Shown here: positions 1 to 6,749 of the stretch, piece after piece
Layout: each line of letters begins with the position of its first letter
How positions within the stretch are numbered: the stretch's first letter is position 1
DNA from: a virus
Direction: 5' to 3' (one strand)
Virus record (IMG/VR): IMGVR_UViG_3300045921_000097
Span: 1 to 23,857 of that record
DNA length: 23,857 nucleotides
The notes under the pieces: generated by a model
Database searches by the model: none
Told to the model about the DNA's origin: nothing
Seen by the model: the letters and a program-made list of their open reading frames with translations, nothing else
Translations under genes and position numbers: made by a program

Positions 1-2722
1 TAGAGAGCACCTCTCCGACGACGGTGAATCCGAGCTGGAACGTTCCGACGACTGTCTCGACGATGGACTGAATGGCGTTGAAGACTGTGAAAATTGGACC
101 TGCAGCGGCCGGAAACTGGCTCGCCAGTTGGTCACGGATTCCAGAAATCAGACCGGCGACGAAGCTCTTGACGATTTCGAGTGCGCCGACCAGTGCGTCG
201 GCAAGCGCAACGGGGAGACGCTGGATGATGCCGACAAGCATCCCTATCCAGTCCAGTACGAAGCCTGGTGACTCGAACAGGAAGCCTAGGAATTTTACCG
301 GCAACGAGACGATGTACCCGGCAAGATTTCCAAGCAGCTCCCCGGCATCCCCTGCAAATCCAGCTACAGCATCGACTGCCTGCGCCGTCGCATCCGGGAA
401 GAACAGGAATCCTGCCGTCAGCGCAGCTACTGCCGTCAGGACACCCGCCGCGGCACCTGTCGTCCCGGTGAGGAATCCAACAACCTCTGTTGCAATACCG
501 GCAACCCCACTCAGGACGTTCCAGAGCCCGCTCAGCAGTGTCCCTGCAGACGGGAGGAGTCTCACGAAAAAACCGACTGCGCTTCCGAGGTAGCTGAAAG
601 CCGTAAAGGCCACCTGCGCTACTGTTCCAACGAGACTCAGAACCCGAACGAGAGGCCCGAAGGCGATGACACCTGTAGCAATCAACGGCAGAGACGGCAC
701 GAAAGATGACGCCATCTTGTCGGACATCGTCATGCTGGGGTCGGACCATACGGTCCACATCTCCTTCCACCATCCATCGATGTACCCAAGCGTCTCCTCC
801 TTGGCCCAACCCAGCGCCTCGCGGAGTTTGGTGCCGATTCCTGCGCCGATAGCCTCTGCGTCCGATCCTGTCAGGACGTCCGTTCCAGTCATCTTCCCGC
901 TCAAGCCTGCCCACAGTGAGACGACGACCTCCTGCGCAAACGCAAAAGCCGACTTGAGGGCAGAGGTGATGCCATCGAGGATTTTCTTCGCCCAAGCCTC
1001 GTAGGTCGTCTGGTTCTCCGTGTCCTTTGGCCTGAAGAGCGCCTTGATGAAAGAGGCAATCGCCTTTGAGGCGAGCTTGGCGTACTTCGGCAGCGTCACA
1101 GTGACGAACTTCTCTACCGTCGCGGCTATCTCGTTGAACGCCTCCTCTGTTGTCTTCCCCTGCGCCTTGAGGGATACGAACTTCGCGGCGAGTCCTGCTG
1201 CGGCGGCAGTCAGCAGTCCGAATGGAGACAGGATGTTGATGCCTGCGGCCCGAAGCTTGGCAAGCGGGGAGATGAGCGTCTCTGTCGTGCTACCAAGCGC
1301 AACCAGCGGGCCCTGCATGTCCGGCGGGAAAAGTCCGGCTGCGCCGAACTTCTGAATGTCCGCCATCTTGTTGAGGACGAGTGCGAGCGGCCCACCCTCC
1401 GAGGCCGTCTTCTGCATGAGGTTCCCGAAGTCCCTGAAGGACTGGCTCGTCCCCTTGAGGAACTCATTTGTCGTCATCGTCCCAAGCGCGCGGAAGCGTT
1501 GGAGGAAGGCCGCCTGCTGGTCGGCGAAGATTTCCTGCGCGGTACGAGGGTCTTGGTAACTCTTGGTGATTTCCTTCCCGGCCTTTTTTCCCTCCTCACC
1601 CAGCTTCTTGAGGTCCAACGTCAGGTACTGGGTCCGCTTGCTGGCGTCTCTCAGTCCGTCCGCAAGTTTGGTAGCAGCCTCGTCGCCCAGCGCGCCCTTG
1701 AGTTGCGACTCAACAAACCCGAGTACCTGTCCAGTGTCCTGTCCCCGGCGCTCCAATTCGTCGACGGCTTTCGCCATCATTCGCATGAAGTCCTGCGGCC
1801 CTTCGGCCATCGACTGCATGACTGCGTCTTGGGAGACGCCGACCTTGGTAAGCGCCGTCAGGAGTCCCGGAAACTCCGTCGCCGCTCCATCGATGAGGTC
1901 TTTGAATTGCGACGCCGACTCCGCAAGGGCATCCTGCAGCTTGACTGCGGCCTCAAGGCCACCCGCGATGCCCTGGGCCTGGAGAACCTTGCCCAGCCCG
2001 AGTGTCTGCTTCGTCTGCTCGGCGACCCGCTTCGTGGCCTCCTTGGCGTCCAGCCCCATCGAGACGAAGACGTTTTTTCGCGCCTTCATCTTGTCGGCCA
2101 TTCCCGCAAGGGCGTTGAACGCCTCCTGCATGTTGCCAGACTCTTTCCCGACGGTGGCTGCCATCGCATTCATCTCGGCGAGCTGCTCCGAGGTGAACCC
2201 CAGCGACTTCTGCAGTTGGCTCTGCGCGTAGATGAAGTCCTTGGCGCTCAGTCCAGACTGGGTGGCGAACTTGGCCAGGTCCTCTGCCGTCTTGACGCCG
2301 AAGGCAGACTCGAACGCGGCCTTTGTTTCGGCACTTGCCCACCGCATGCCAATGAGTGCTTCGTTGGCAACGTCCGTGGACATGCCGATGCTCTTGGACA
2401 TGGCAAATGACTGCCGTGCCATTTCCCGAGACTGCTCGGCGGTAAAGCCAGTCTGAGCGCCCAACTTCGACATGGCGACGGCGTTCGCCTTGAACGCTGC
2501 CTCCCACGAGGACGTCAGCTCCATCCCTCCTGTGCCGATGGTTTTGAGCCTGTCGGCCATCTGGTCGAGCTTGTCGAACGAGAAGGCCGACAGCATCGTC
2601 TGAATCCGGGAAAGGCCGAGAATCTCCTTCCCGAGAGACCGAAACTCAGACGTGAGGTCGGAGAGGGCCCGGACAACCGGGTTGGCCCGCGCCGTGAAAT
2701 TGAAGCCGAGATTCAGTGCCAT
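1..2722 (-). CDS. Tape measure protein, N-terminal part (C-terminus outside window)
   Basis: At least 907 aa, open through position 1 with no stop in the frame. It sets the tail length and is expelled into the host at injection. Start ATG 2722 reads MALNLGFNFTARANPVVRAL, with GAGGGC just upstream; the gap to the chaperone stop is 34 bp. Residues about 1-400 are long helical repeats rich in Ala and Lys (FKANAVAMSKLGAQTGFTAE; LAEMNAMAATVGKESGNMQE). Residues about 670-850 hold several hydrophobic segments (LPLIATGVIAFGPLVRVLSL; VGFLTGTTGAAAGVLTAVAA). This is the usual tape measure design. One dispersed palindrome copy at 743-756 is read as TVWS. Many shadow frames overlie this gene on both strands. 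Confidence 0.92.
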   Translation of the reverse strand, partial: MALNLGFNFTARANPVVRALSDLTSEFRSLGKEILGLSRIQTMLSAFSFDKLDQMADRLKTIGTGGMELTSSWEAAFKANAVAMSKLGAQTGFTAEQSREMARQSFAMSKSIGMSTDVANEALIGMRWASAETKAAFESAFGVKTAEDLAKFATQSGLSAKDFIYAQSQLQKSLGFTSEQLAEMNAMAATVGKESGNMQEAFNALAGMADKMKARKNVFVSMGLDAKEATKRVAEQTKQTLGLGKVLQAQGIAGGLEAAVKLQDALAESASQFKDLIDGAATEFPGLLTALTKVGVSQDAVMQSMAEGPQDFMRMMAKAVDELERRGQDTGQVLGFVESQLKGALGDEAATKLADGLRDASKRTQYLTLDLKKLGEEGKKAGKEITKSYQDPRTAQEIFADQQAAFLQRFRALGTMTTNEFLKGTSQSFRDFGNLMQKTASEGGPLALVLNKMADIQKFGAAGLFPPDMQGPLVALGSTTETLISPLAKLRAAGINILSPFGLLTAAAAGLAAKFVSLKAQGKTTEEAFNEIAATVEKFVTVTLPKYAKLASKAIASFIKALFRPKDTENQTTYEAWAKKILDGITSALKSAFAFAQEVVVSLWAGLSGKMTGTDVLTGSDAEAIGAGIGTKLREALGWAKEETLGYIDGWWKEMWTVWSDPSMTMSDKMASSFVPSLPLIATGVIAFGPLVRVLSLVGTVAQVAFTAFSYLGSAVGFFVRLLPSAGTLLSGLWNVLSGVAGIATEVVGFLTGTTGAAAGVLTAVAALTAGFLFFPDATAQAVDAVAGFAGDAGELLGNLAGYIVSLPVKFLGFLFESPGFVLDWIGMLVGIIQRLPVALADALVGALEIVKSFVAGLISGIRDQLASQFPAAAGPIFTVFNAIQSIVETVVGTFQLGFTVVGEVLS
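743..756. repeat. Dispersed 14-bp palindrome, copy 8 (in tape measure)
   Basis: Exact GGACCATACGGTCC on the plus strand, read in a third frame as T-V-W-S in the tape measure. Confidence 0.9.
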
Positions 2723-2756
2723 TCAGCCCTCAGCCTCATGTTCTATCAGATGTCGC

Positions 2757-3712
2757 CTACCGCCTCATTCGAGAGCGCGAATTGGCAGCCTGCTGACGCT
2801 GGGCGTCTTCTCGCTTCTGCTCCAACTCCAGTTTCTTCTTGAGGAGCCGCTGCCGCCGAGTCGTCGGCATCGACATGATGGCGTCGTAAGGAAGATGCCA
2901 GCTCTCCATCAGGTAGAAGATTTCGTCCTCCAGTCCTTCTGGACCCGATGCGGGAAGAAAAAACCGGCCTGCCCGAGGTCCAGCTCCGTCTCGAAGTCGT
3001 GCCCACAGGCAGGGCAAGTCATCTGCATGGCAGTGTCTACCCCGCCATCATTCTCCTCAAGGGCCTCTCGTAGGGCTGAACGGTCCCGGAAGGACAGCGC
3101 CTTGATGTCCGGCATGGTTGGGGCCTTGCCGTTGAGCAACTCCAGCCGACACAGCAACGTCATGCTGGGCTTCTCCTCGTCTGGAACCTTGGAGACGCGC
3201 TCCTCGTCGGCCCCGGTCGCCAGTCTGAAGCGTGCCGTCTTGCCAGAAGGAAGCGTCGTGTCGAAGACGCGCCTCTTCGGGTCTTTCATGGGCTTGGTTT
3301 CGAGGTCTCCGAGATTGAGGACGTAGCGACTCTTCACCTTGCACGCCGGGCACTCCTGCTCCACAGGGTACTCGTCTCCAAGAGACGTCCGCCGAAGGGC
3401 AAGCAGCAGGAAGATTCTGTCGCCAACTGGCAGCTCCTGCACGATGGCAGCGAACTGATTCCTGTCTGTGATGGTTCCAACCTGCTCCACGCAGTTGACG
3501 ATGAGTGCGTTGATTTTCCGCAGCGGAGACAGCTTGGTTGAGGCGAGCAAGTCCTCCTCCCGTCCCGTCATCTCGCGCAGTCGGACTTCGGTGTGCAGCG
3601 TTCCGTCGGGGGCCAAGTACCCGCACGGAAGCGTGTATTCGGCTTGCGTGGATTTCGGCGTCTCCAGAAGGTTCTGGTTGACGACTTCAGAGAACGTGAC
3701 TTGTCCGCTCAT
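2757..3712 (-). CDS. Tail assembly chaperone, frameshifted long form (gpGT-like)
   Basis: The long form shares residues 1-252 with the short form, then continues in the -1 frame for 66 residues (LPASGPEGLEDEIFYLMESW, HLPYDAIMSMPTTRRQRLLK, then a charged helix) to the TAG at 2757, giving about 318 aa. The shifted frame from 2957 down has no stop, and its protein is of the kind seen as the T part or as a small gene after the gp26-type gene in related phages. The slip site is GGT TTT TTC in frame. The coordinates span both frames with one base read twice; no independent ribosome site is needed. Confidence 0.8.
2909..3712 (-). CDS. Tail assembly chaperone, short form (gpG-like; T4 gp26-type zinc protein)
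   Basis: The product is 267 aa. The N-terminal half has the T4 baseplate-hub-type pattern (GTLHTEVRLREMTGREEDLL). Two zinc pairs stand at C121-x2-C124 and C233-x2-C236 (CPACG), and the end is LGQAGFFFPHRV. Position between tube and tape measure, and the frameshift below, fit the role of tail assembly chaperone, which coats the tape measure during tube growth. ATG 3712 overlaps the previous stop as ATGA and has GAGGA upstream. The same ribosomes produce a longer form when they slip at 2957-2963. Whether it also has a T4 gp26-like hub role cannot be decided from the sequence. Confidence 0.88.
   Translation of the reverse strand: MSGQVTFSEVVNQNLLETPKSTQAEYTLPCGYLAPDGTLHTEVRLREMTGREEDLLASTKLSPLRKINALIVNCVEQVGTITDRNQFAAIVQELPVGDRIFLLLALRRTSLGDEYPVEQECPACKVKSRYVLNLGDLETKPMKDPKRRVFDTTLPSGKTARFRLATGADEERVSKVPDEEKPSMTLLCRLELLNGKAPTMPDIKALSFRDRSALREALEENDGGVDTAMQMTCPACGHDFETELDLGQAGFFFPHRVQKDWRTKSST
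2957..2963 (-). promoter_or_regulatory. -1 ribosomal frameshift slippery heptamer
   Basis: The minus strand reads T TTT TTC in the X-XXY-YYZ arrangement at codons 250-252 of the chaperone gene. Just downstream are short stems CCCG-CGGG and TCCAG-CTGGA that could stimulate slipping. The shift leads directly into the T reading frame. Confidence 0.85.
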
Positions 3713-4254
3713 GGGAGATTCCTCAGCTCGACGAGTGGGATGGCTTCAGCTTCGTACATGCAGAACAGCGACTTCAGGGCCGACGTGACGGTCATCCCCT
3801 GTCGGTCCACCAGCGTCTTGAACGACTGGTACAAGTCCGCGTCCACCCAGATGTTCAGGCGCACGTCTGACCCGCCATCTTGGTACTGCGTGATGTCGTC
3901 GAACCGACTCTGCGTTGCGACGTACTGCGCCATCAGGAAACGAACCAGCGACGAGATGCTGGAAACACCGCGTTCTTTGCGCACCAACAGACTCTTGTAG
4001 AGCCGGTGTGAAACCCAGATGTTGACGAGTCTCCGACTCTTTTCAGAAATCTGTTTCAGGGCGTACCCAGAAGCCAGCTCGCACGCCCGGCACAACACGA
4101 CGATGTTTCCTGGAATCGTCTTTCCGCCCGCCTCAACTGGAACAATGAGGCGAGCCGAAACCTTGTGCTCGCTCCCGCAATTCGCGCACAGGCCACGAGC
4201 TTCCTCTACGGCCCGCGTTGCCCAGTCTTTTTCGTTTGTCCGGGTGAGGTCCAT
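3709..4254 (-). CDS. HNH-derived zinc domain plus tandem ribbon-helix-helix protein, putative DNA-binding regulator
   Basis: The product is 181 aa. Residues 20-60 have the HNH zinc frame: C23-x2-C26-G, GG at 43-44, N50, C55-x2-C58. The catalytic HH pair is replaced (R35-L36) and the final His is E59, so nuclease activity is unlikely. Two ribbon-helix-helix-like units follow: VNIWVSHRLYKSLLVRKERG with SSISSLVRFLMAQYV (about 76-112), and RLNIWVDADLYQSFKTLVDR with MTVTSALKSLFCMY (about 131-168). Both have the same NIWV strand, the part that touches DNA in this fold. Tandem units on one chain, as in TraY, act as a built-in dimer. ATG 4254 is inside one dispersed palindrome copy. The stop overlaps the chaperone start (ATGA), so it is a true member of the tail operon. 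A degenerate homing nuclease is the alternative reading. Confidence 0.82.
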   Translation of the reverse strand: MDLTRTNEKDWATRAVEEARGLCANCGSEHKVSARLIVPVEAGGKTIPGNIVVLCRACELASGYALKQISEKSRRLVNIWVSHRLYKSLLVRKERGVSSISSLVRFLMAQYVATQSRFDDITQYQDGGSDVRLNIWVDADLYQSFKTLVDRQGMTVTSALKSLFCMYEAEAIPLVELRNLP

Positions 4255-4261
4255 ACGGTCC
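4248..4261. repeat. Dispersed 14-bp palindrome, copy 7 (start codon of DNA-binding-type gene), one change
   Basis: GGTCCATACGGTCC on the plus strand; the third base differs from the exact copies. The ATG of the tandem ribbon-helix-helix gene (4254-4252) is inside the site, and a neighbouring hairpin shares its right arm. Confidence 0.85.
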
Positions 4262-4276
4262 CCGAAGAAGGGACCG
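4256..4276 (-). promoter_or_regulatory. Hairpin overlapping the palindrome, ahead of the DNA-binding-type gene
   Basis: CGGTCCC and GGGACCG (7 bp each) flank a seven-base loop just upstream of the ATG at 4254. The only Shine-Dalgarno-like sequence (GGGGA) is in the stem. The proximal arm overlaps the dispersed palindrome, so three GGACC or GGTCC half-sites are clustered within about 30 bases. This layout would suit control of transcription or translation start by a bound protein. Confidence 0.6.
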
Positions 4277-4301
4277 ACTTACTTCACTTTTGAAGGAAGG
4301 T

Positions 4302-4526
4302 CTACTCCTCCCCGACAACCCAGCCCATCGCGCGGAGGGCCCTGGCGTACTCCGGGTCCGCCGCCGCGAGGCGCTCCACCGGCCCGTCAGCAAGCGGAGG
4401 CGTCCGCCGAAGGGGCTGTCCAAGGGGCACGGGGTAGGAGCCGACGTTGGCAGTCGTCGTGGCCTCCTCTCTCCGGGCGAGGAGGGCGCGAACGTCGAGA
4501 GTCTTCCAACCTGAGTTGTTTCCCAT
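4302..4526 (-). CDS. Small protein of unknown function in the tail operon
   Basis: The product is 74 aa, beginning nine bases after the previous stop at ATG 4526. No good ribosome site is visible, so it may rely on translational coupling. The N-terminus is charged (MGNNSGWKTLDVRALLARRE), the middle is Pro-rich (VPLGQPLRRTPPLADGPVER), and the end is a short helix (DPEYARALRAMGWVVGEE). The stretch EEATTTANVGSY followed by QPLRRTPP resembles the capsid segment EEETRLVNVGSF with PVLRRVFP in the same window; this may be chance or mimicry. Family unknown. Filling the gap between two well-supported genes on the same strand is the main support. Confidence 0.62.
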   Translation of the reverse strand: MGNNSGWKTLDVRALLARREEATTTANVGSYPVPLGQPLRRTPPLADGPVERLAAADPEYARALRAMGWVVGEE

Positions 4527-4535
4527 GCTGGAATT

Positions 4536-5315
4536 CTATACGGACGAGAGGGAGATTTCCTCCACCATCTCGGCGTCAACCTCAAGCTCCTGAATAGAAA
4601 TGTCTCCAGTGGAAGCGTCGAAGTCCGAGCCGGACCTGTAGCGCACAGGAACACACTTATGGAGGAGAAATGCCCTCGCTGGAACCAACACGGGTGAGTT
4701 GTTGAACTCTCTGGCACCCCATAGGGCCCCGTACTGGAGCAACGCACTGGAGCCCCCTGCTACGCCCGCCTGAAGCGATTGGCCTGCTCCGAGGAGTACC
4801 CCAGTCGCCGCAGACACCGCCGCGCCTGTGGCCGCCGCAGCCGCCGCAGCAGAGGCACGCCTCGTCTCGTCGTCGGCCGTAGGTGTGCCGAGCCCGAAGT
4901 TGCGGAAGAAGTGGACCAGCAACAGGGAGCGCCTGTACGTGACCCCGCCTACTCCTCCGATTCCAGTGGAGCTGAAATTTGTGAGGTTCGCGGTAGTCCC
5001 GCTGACGGCCGCCTTCATCCAGTTGAAGAAGTCCGAGTTGTAGAAGGTGACGCCTCTGGACAGGGTAATTGAGCCGACGGACGCCCCCTTGATGACTTTG
5101 GTGGGGTACATCGCGTTGCCCTCTGTGATGTCCATCGTCTCCGCAGAAATCTCTGGCGCGGAGATGGAGGTGAATCCGGCAAGCGGTGAAAACAGGGGCA
5201 GGGAGAGCCCGTCAATCGGCGCAACGTCGTACAGCCAGAAGCGCGAAGCCGGAATCGGGTCGAAGATGGCGGCGCGTCGAAGTGAGACAAGCGGTGCGGC
5301 GGACGATGCTGTCAT
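4536..5315 (-). CDS. Second tail-tube-like protein with Ala-rich insertion
   Basis: The product is 259 aa. It shares the tube fold with the preceding gene: FTSISAPEISAETMDITEGN, VIKGASVGSITLSRGVTFYN, SDFFNWMKAAVSG and the C-terminal SGSDFDASTGDISIQELEVD followed by AEMVEEI, which aligns with DASSSDISIQEIDVA of the first tube. Between the two conserved halves is an insertion at about residues 150-200, rich in Ala and Gly (ASAAAAAAATGAAVSAATGV), that could be a hydrophobic helix pair. It may be a tube-initiator or tube-baseplate adaptor (as T4 gp48/gp54 relate to gp19), or a minor tube. The ribosome site before ATG 5315 is weak (GGGG) and the terminator lies directly upstream, so lower expression is expected. 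Confidence 0.85.
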   Translation of the reverse strand: MTASSAAPLVSLRRAAIFDPIPASRFWLYDVAPIDGLSLPLFSPLAGFTSISAPEISAETMDITEGNAMYPTKVIKGASVGSITLSRGVTFYNSDFFNWMKAAVSGTTANLTNFSSTGIGGVGGVTYRRSLLLVHFFRNFGLGTPTADDETRRASAAAAAAATGAAVSAATGVLLGAGQSLQAGVAGGSSALLQYGALWGAREFNNSPVLVPARAFLLHKCVPVRYRSGSDFDASTGDISIQELEVDAEMVEEISLSSV

Positions 5316-5324
5316 GGTGGCCCC

Positions 5325-5361
5325 AAAAGAAAACGCCGAGGCGAGTGTATCCGCCCCGGCG
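5325..5361 (-). terminator. Rho-independent terminator after the tail tube gene
   Basis: On the minus strand a 10-bp stem (CGCCGGGGCG with CGCCTCGGCG, one G-T pair) closes an eight-base loop and is followed by TTTTCTTTT (5325-5333). It lies between the tube gene and its paralog; the paralog start is only about ten bases beyond the T run, so transcription of the rest of the tail operon needs readthrough, antitermination or another promoter. Confidence 0.88.
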
Positions 5362-5384
5362 TCGTCCAGTCAGAATGAAGCGTC

Positions 5385-5975
5385 TCAGACAGAGCGCCGG
5401 GTGCCCGTAGGCTGCGCGCCGTTCTCGATGACGTCGAAGTTCTCGTAGGCCACGTCGATTTCTTGAATCGAGATGTCCGATGAGGATGCGTCCATGTCTC
5501 CAGCCACCTTATGGCGCGTGGCGAAGGCGTTGTAGAGGACGTACTCCCGAGTCGCCGTCGCACCGGGGTCGAACGTTGCCATCGAAGACCCAAACGTCGC
5601 GCGGTTCGAGCCCGTCAGCGCCTGCTGCGTCAGCACCGAGCGGTTGAAGTGCTTGATGGTCATGTCGCAGCGGTAGTCGCCCTCGCCCTCGATGATGATG
5701 CGGAGCCACGCCCAGAACGTCGAGTAGCCAGGCACCACGCCCTTCTGGAGGGACACGTCCGAGACAGTCGTCGTGCCTGGAAACTTCCTGGCGTAGTTGT
5801 ACGTCCCCTCCCGGTACTCCACCGCTTCCGTGGTGGCCTCCGGCGTGGTGACAGACATGAAGCCCGCAGGGACGTTGGCTCCGAACGTGTCGATGTTGAG
5901 GCTCGCGTCACTGAAGTTCGTCGTGACGTGAAACCGCATTGAATGCAGGAAGTCGCTTTGTGCAGCGCGTGCCAT
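5385..5975 (-). CDS. Tail tube protein, T4 gp19-like
   Basis: The product is 196 aa and forms the inner tail tube through which DNA passes. The tube family order is clear: a strand start (SMRFHVTTNFSDASLNIDTF), VEYREGTYNYARKFPGTTTV, SLQKGVVPGYSTFWAWLRII, then a tail-end strand (SSSDISIQEIDVAYENFDVI) with the conserved acidic ending of tube proteins. ATG 5975 has AGAGGA upstream. The gene is followed, three dozen bases on, by a strong terminator, so most transcripts of this abundant subunit should stop here. A second tube-like gene begins just after that terminator. Confidence 0.92.
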   Translation of the reverse strand: MARAAQSDFLHSMRFHVTTNFSDASLNIDTFGANVPAGFMSVTTPEATTEAVEYREGTYNYARKFPGTTTVSDVSLQKGVVPGYSTFWAWLRIIIEGEGDYRCDMTIKHFNRSVLTQQALTGSNRATFGSSMATFDPGATATREYVLYNAFATRHKVAGDMDASSSDISIQEIDVAYENFDVIENGAQPTGTRRSV

Positions 5976-6009
5976 GTGTTGTCCTCTGCGTGGTTTGAGA
6001 GAAGCCTAC

Positions 6010-6030
6010 GCCCCGGACTGAATCCGGGGC
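6010..6030 (-). other. Hairpin between the 215 aa gene and the tail tube gene
   Basis: GCCCCGGA and TCCGGGGC form a perfect 8-bp stem with a five-base loop. On the minus strand it is followed by GTAGGCTTC without a T run, so it is not a standard intrinsic terminator. It may slow RNA decay or mark a processing site ahead of the highly expressed tail tube gene. Confidence 0.6.
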
Positions 6031-6043
6031 AAGGATTCGGCCA

Positions 6044-6691
6044 TTACGACTCGCGCCGGGCCGTCAGCACCACTTCGCCCGCCACGCCCGAGTCGCTGCG
6101 CCGAATGAAGAGGCCCACAGTCGCACCCGGAGTCAGTACGACAGACGTGTTCCCGGAGCCGAGCGAAGCGGCGCGCTGCACTCCAGTCGATGCCGACGGG
6201 ATGGTAGCCACCAGGGTGCCGCCGCCAGCCGCAGCAGACCGAACATCGAGCGACGACAACGCCACGGCCGTCGAAATGGTAGCCATCGCGTCGAGAATCC
6301 GAATCTTGTACGGGAGGGTGTTGACGGCGTACACCACCACGTCGTCTGGAGAGCCACCAGAGCCTGCGCTGAATGCCTTGAAGATGGTGATGGGGGCTGC
6401 CGCAGCGACAGCAGCAGCCACCGGGGCCACAGCATCGGCAGTCAGAGAGCCTGGAACCAGCGTCGAAGCCAGCGGCTGGTTGGCGGCGCTGATGGCCGCC
6501 AGCTCCTCGGCCGAGAACGTCGTGTCCACCGAGAGCTTGCCGGCAGCCACGGCGTCCTGAAGGCCCCGCATCGCGGAGATTTCGGCAGGGGAGCGGGTGA
6601 CGTCCACGAACGAACCAGCCGGAACGGCCGAGTAGATGTCGTTGAGCCAGTAGTCCGACGTCGTGAGGTTGGTGATTCTGAGGGTTGCCAT
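6044..6691 (-). CDS. Virion-associated protein of unknown function
   Basis: The product is 215 aa from ATG 6691, with GAGGAG upstream. Residues 1-60 form a small domain (MATLRITNLTTSDYWLNDIY, SPAEISAMRGLQDAVAAGKL). An Ala-rich linker (residues about 80-105) follows, then a beta-sandwich-like part with motifs PYKIRILDAMATISTAVALS and ASLGSGNTSVVLTPGATVGL. No catalytic motif is visible. A tail- or head-decoration role is plausible from the two-domain beta build and the site between sheath and tube, but the family is unknown. A perfect 8-bp hairpin (6010-6030) lies after its stop, before the tail tube gene. Confidence 0.82.
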   Translation of the reverse strand: MATLRITNLTTSDYWLNDIYSAVPAGSFVDVTRSPAEISAMRGLQDAVAAGKLSVDTTFSAEELAAISAANQPLASTLVPGSLTADAVAPVAAAVAAAAPITIFKAFSAGSGGSPDDVVVYAVNTLPYKIRILDAMATISTAVALSSLDVRSAAAGGGTLVATIPSASTGVQRAASLGSGNTSVVLTPGATVGLFIRRSDSGVAGEVVLTARRES

Positions 6692-6732
6692 TTTTTTCTT
6701 CTCCTCGGGCGTGGGCCCAGTGAAACTGCGAA

Positions 6733-6746
6733 GGACCGTATGGTCC
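6733..6746. repeat. Dispersed 14-bp palindrome, copy 6 (intergenic), reverse orientation
   Basis: GGACCGTATGGTCC on the plus strand, three bases after the sheath stop in the 58-bp gap ahead of the 215 aa gene. It is the only copy outside any coding sequence. Confidence 0.9.
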
Positions 6747-6749
6747 GGG

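Noticed and set aside
132-995. Minus-strand frame of 287 aa in the first kilobase
   Set aside because: It overlaps the tape measure in another frame; the tape measure frame is open from 2722 to the window edge and has the expected helical and hydrophobic pattern, while this one is Arg/Cys-rich and patternless.
2757-3017. Independent 86 aa gene starting at 3017
   Set aside because: No ribosome site at that start, and the frame is entered exactly at a -1 slippery heptamer from the preceding gene; better explained as the T part of a frameshifted chaperone.
3709-4254. Active HNH homing endonuclease
   Set aside because: The zinc cysteines are present but the catalytic histidines are replaced, and the gene is translationally coupled in the tail operon rather than placed as an inserted free-standing element.
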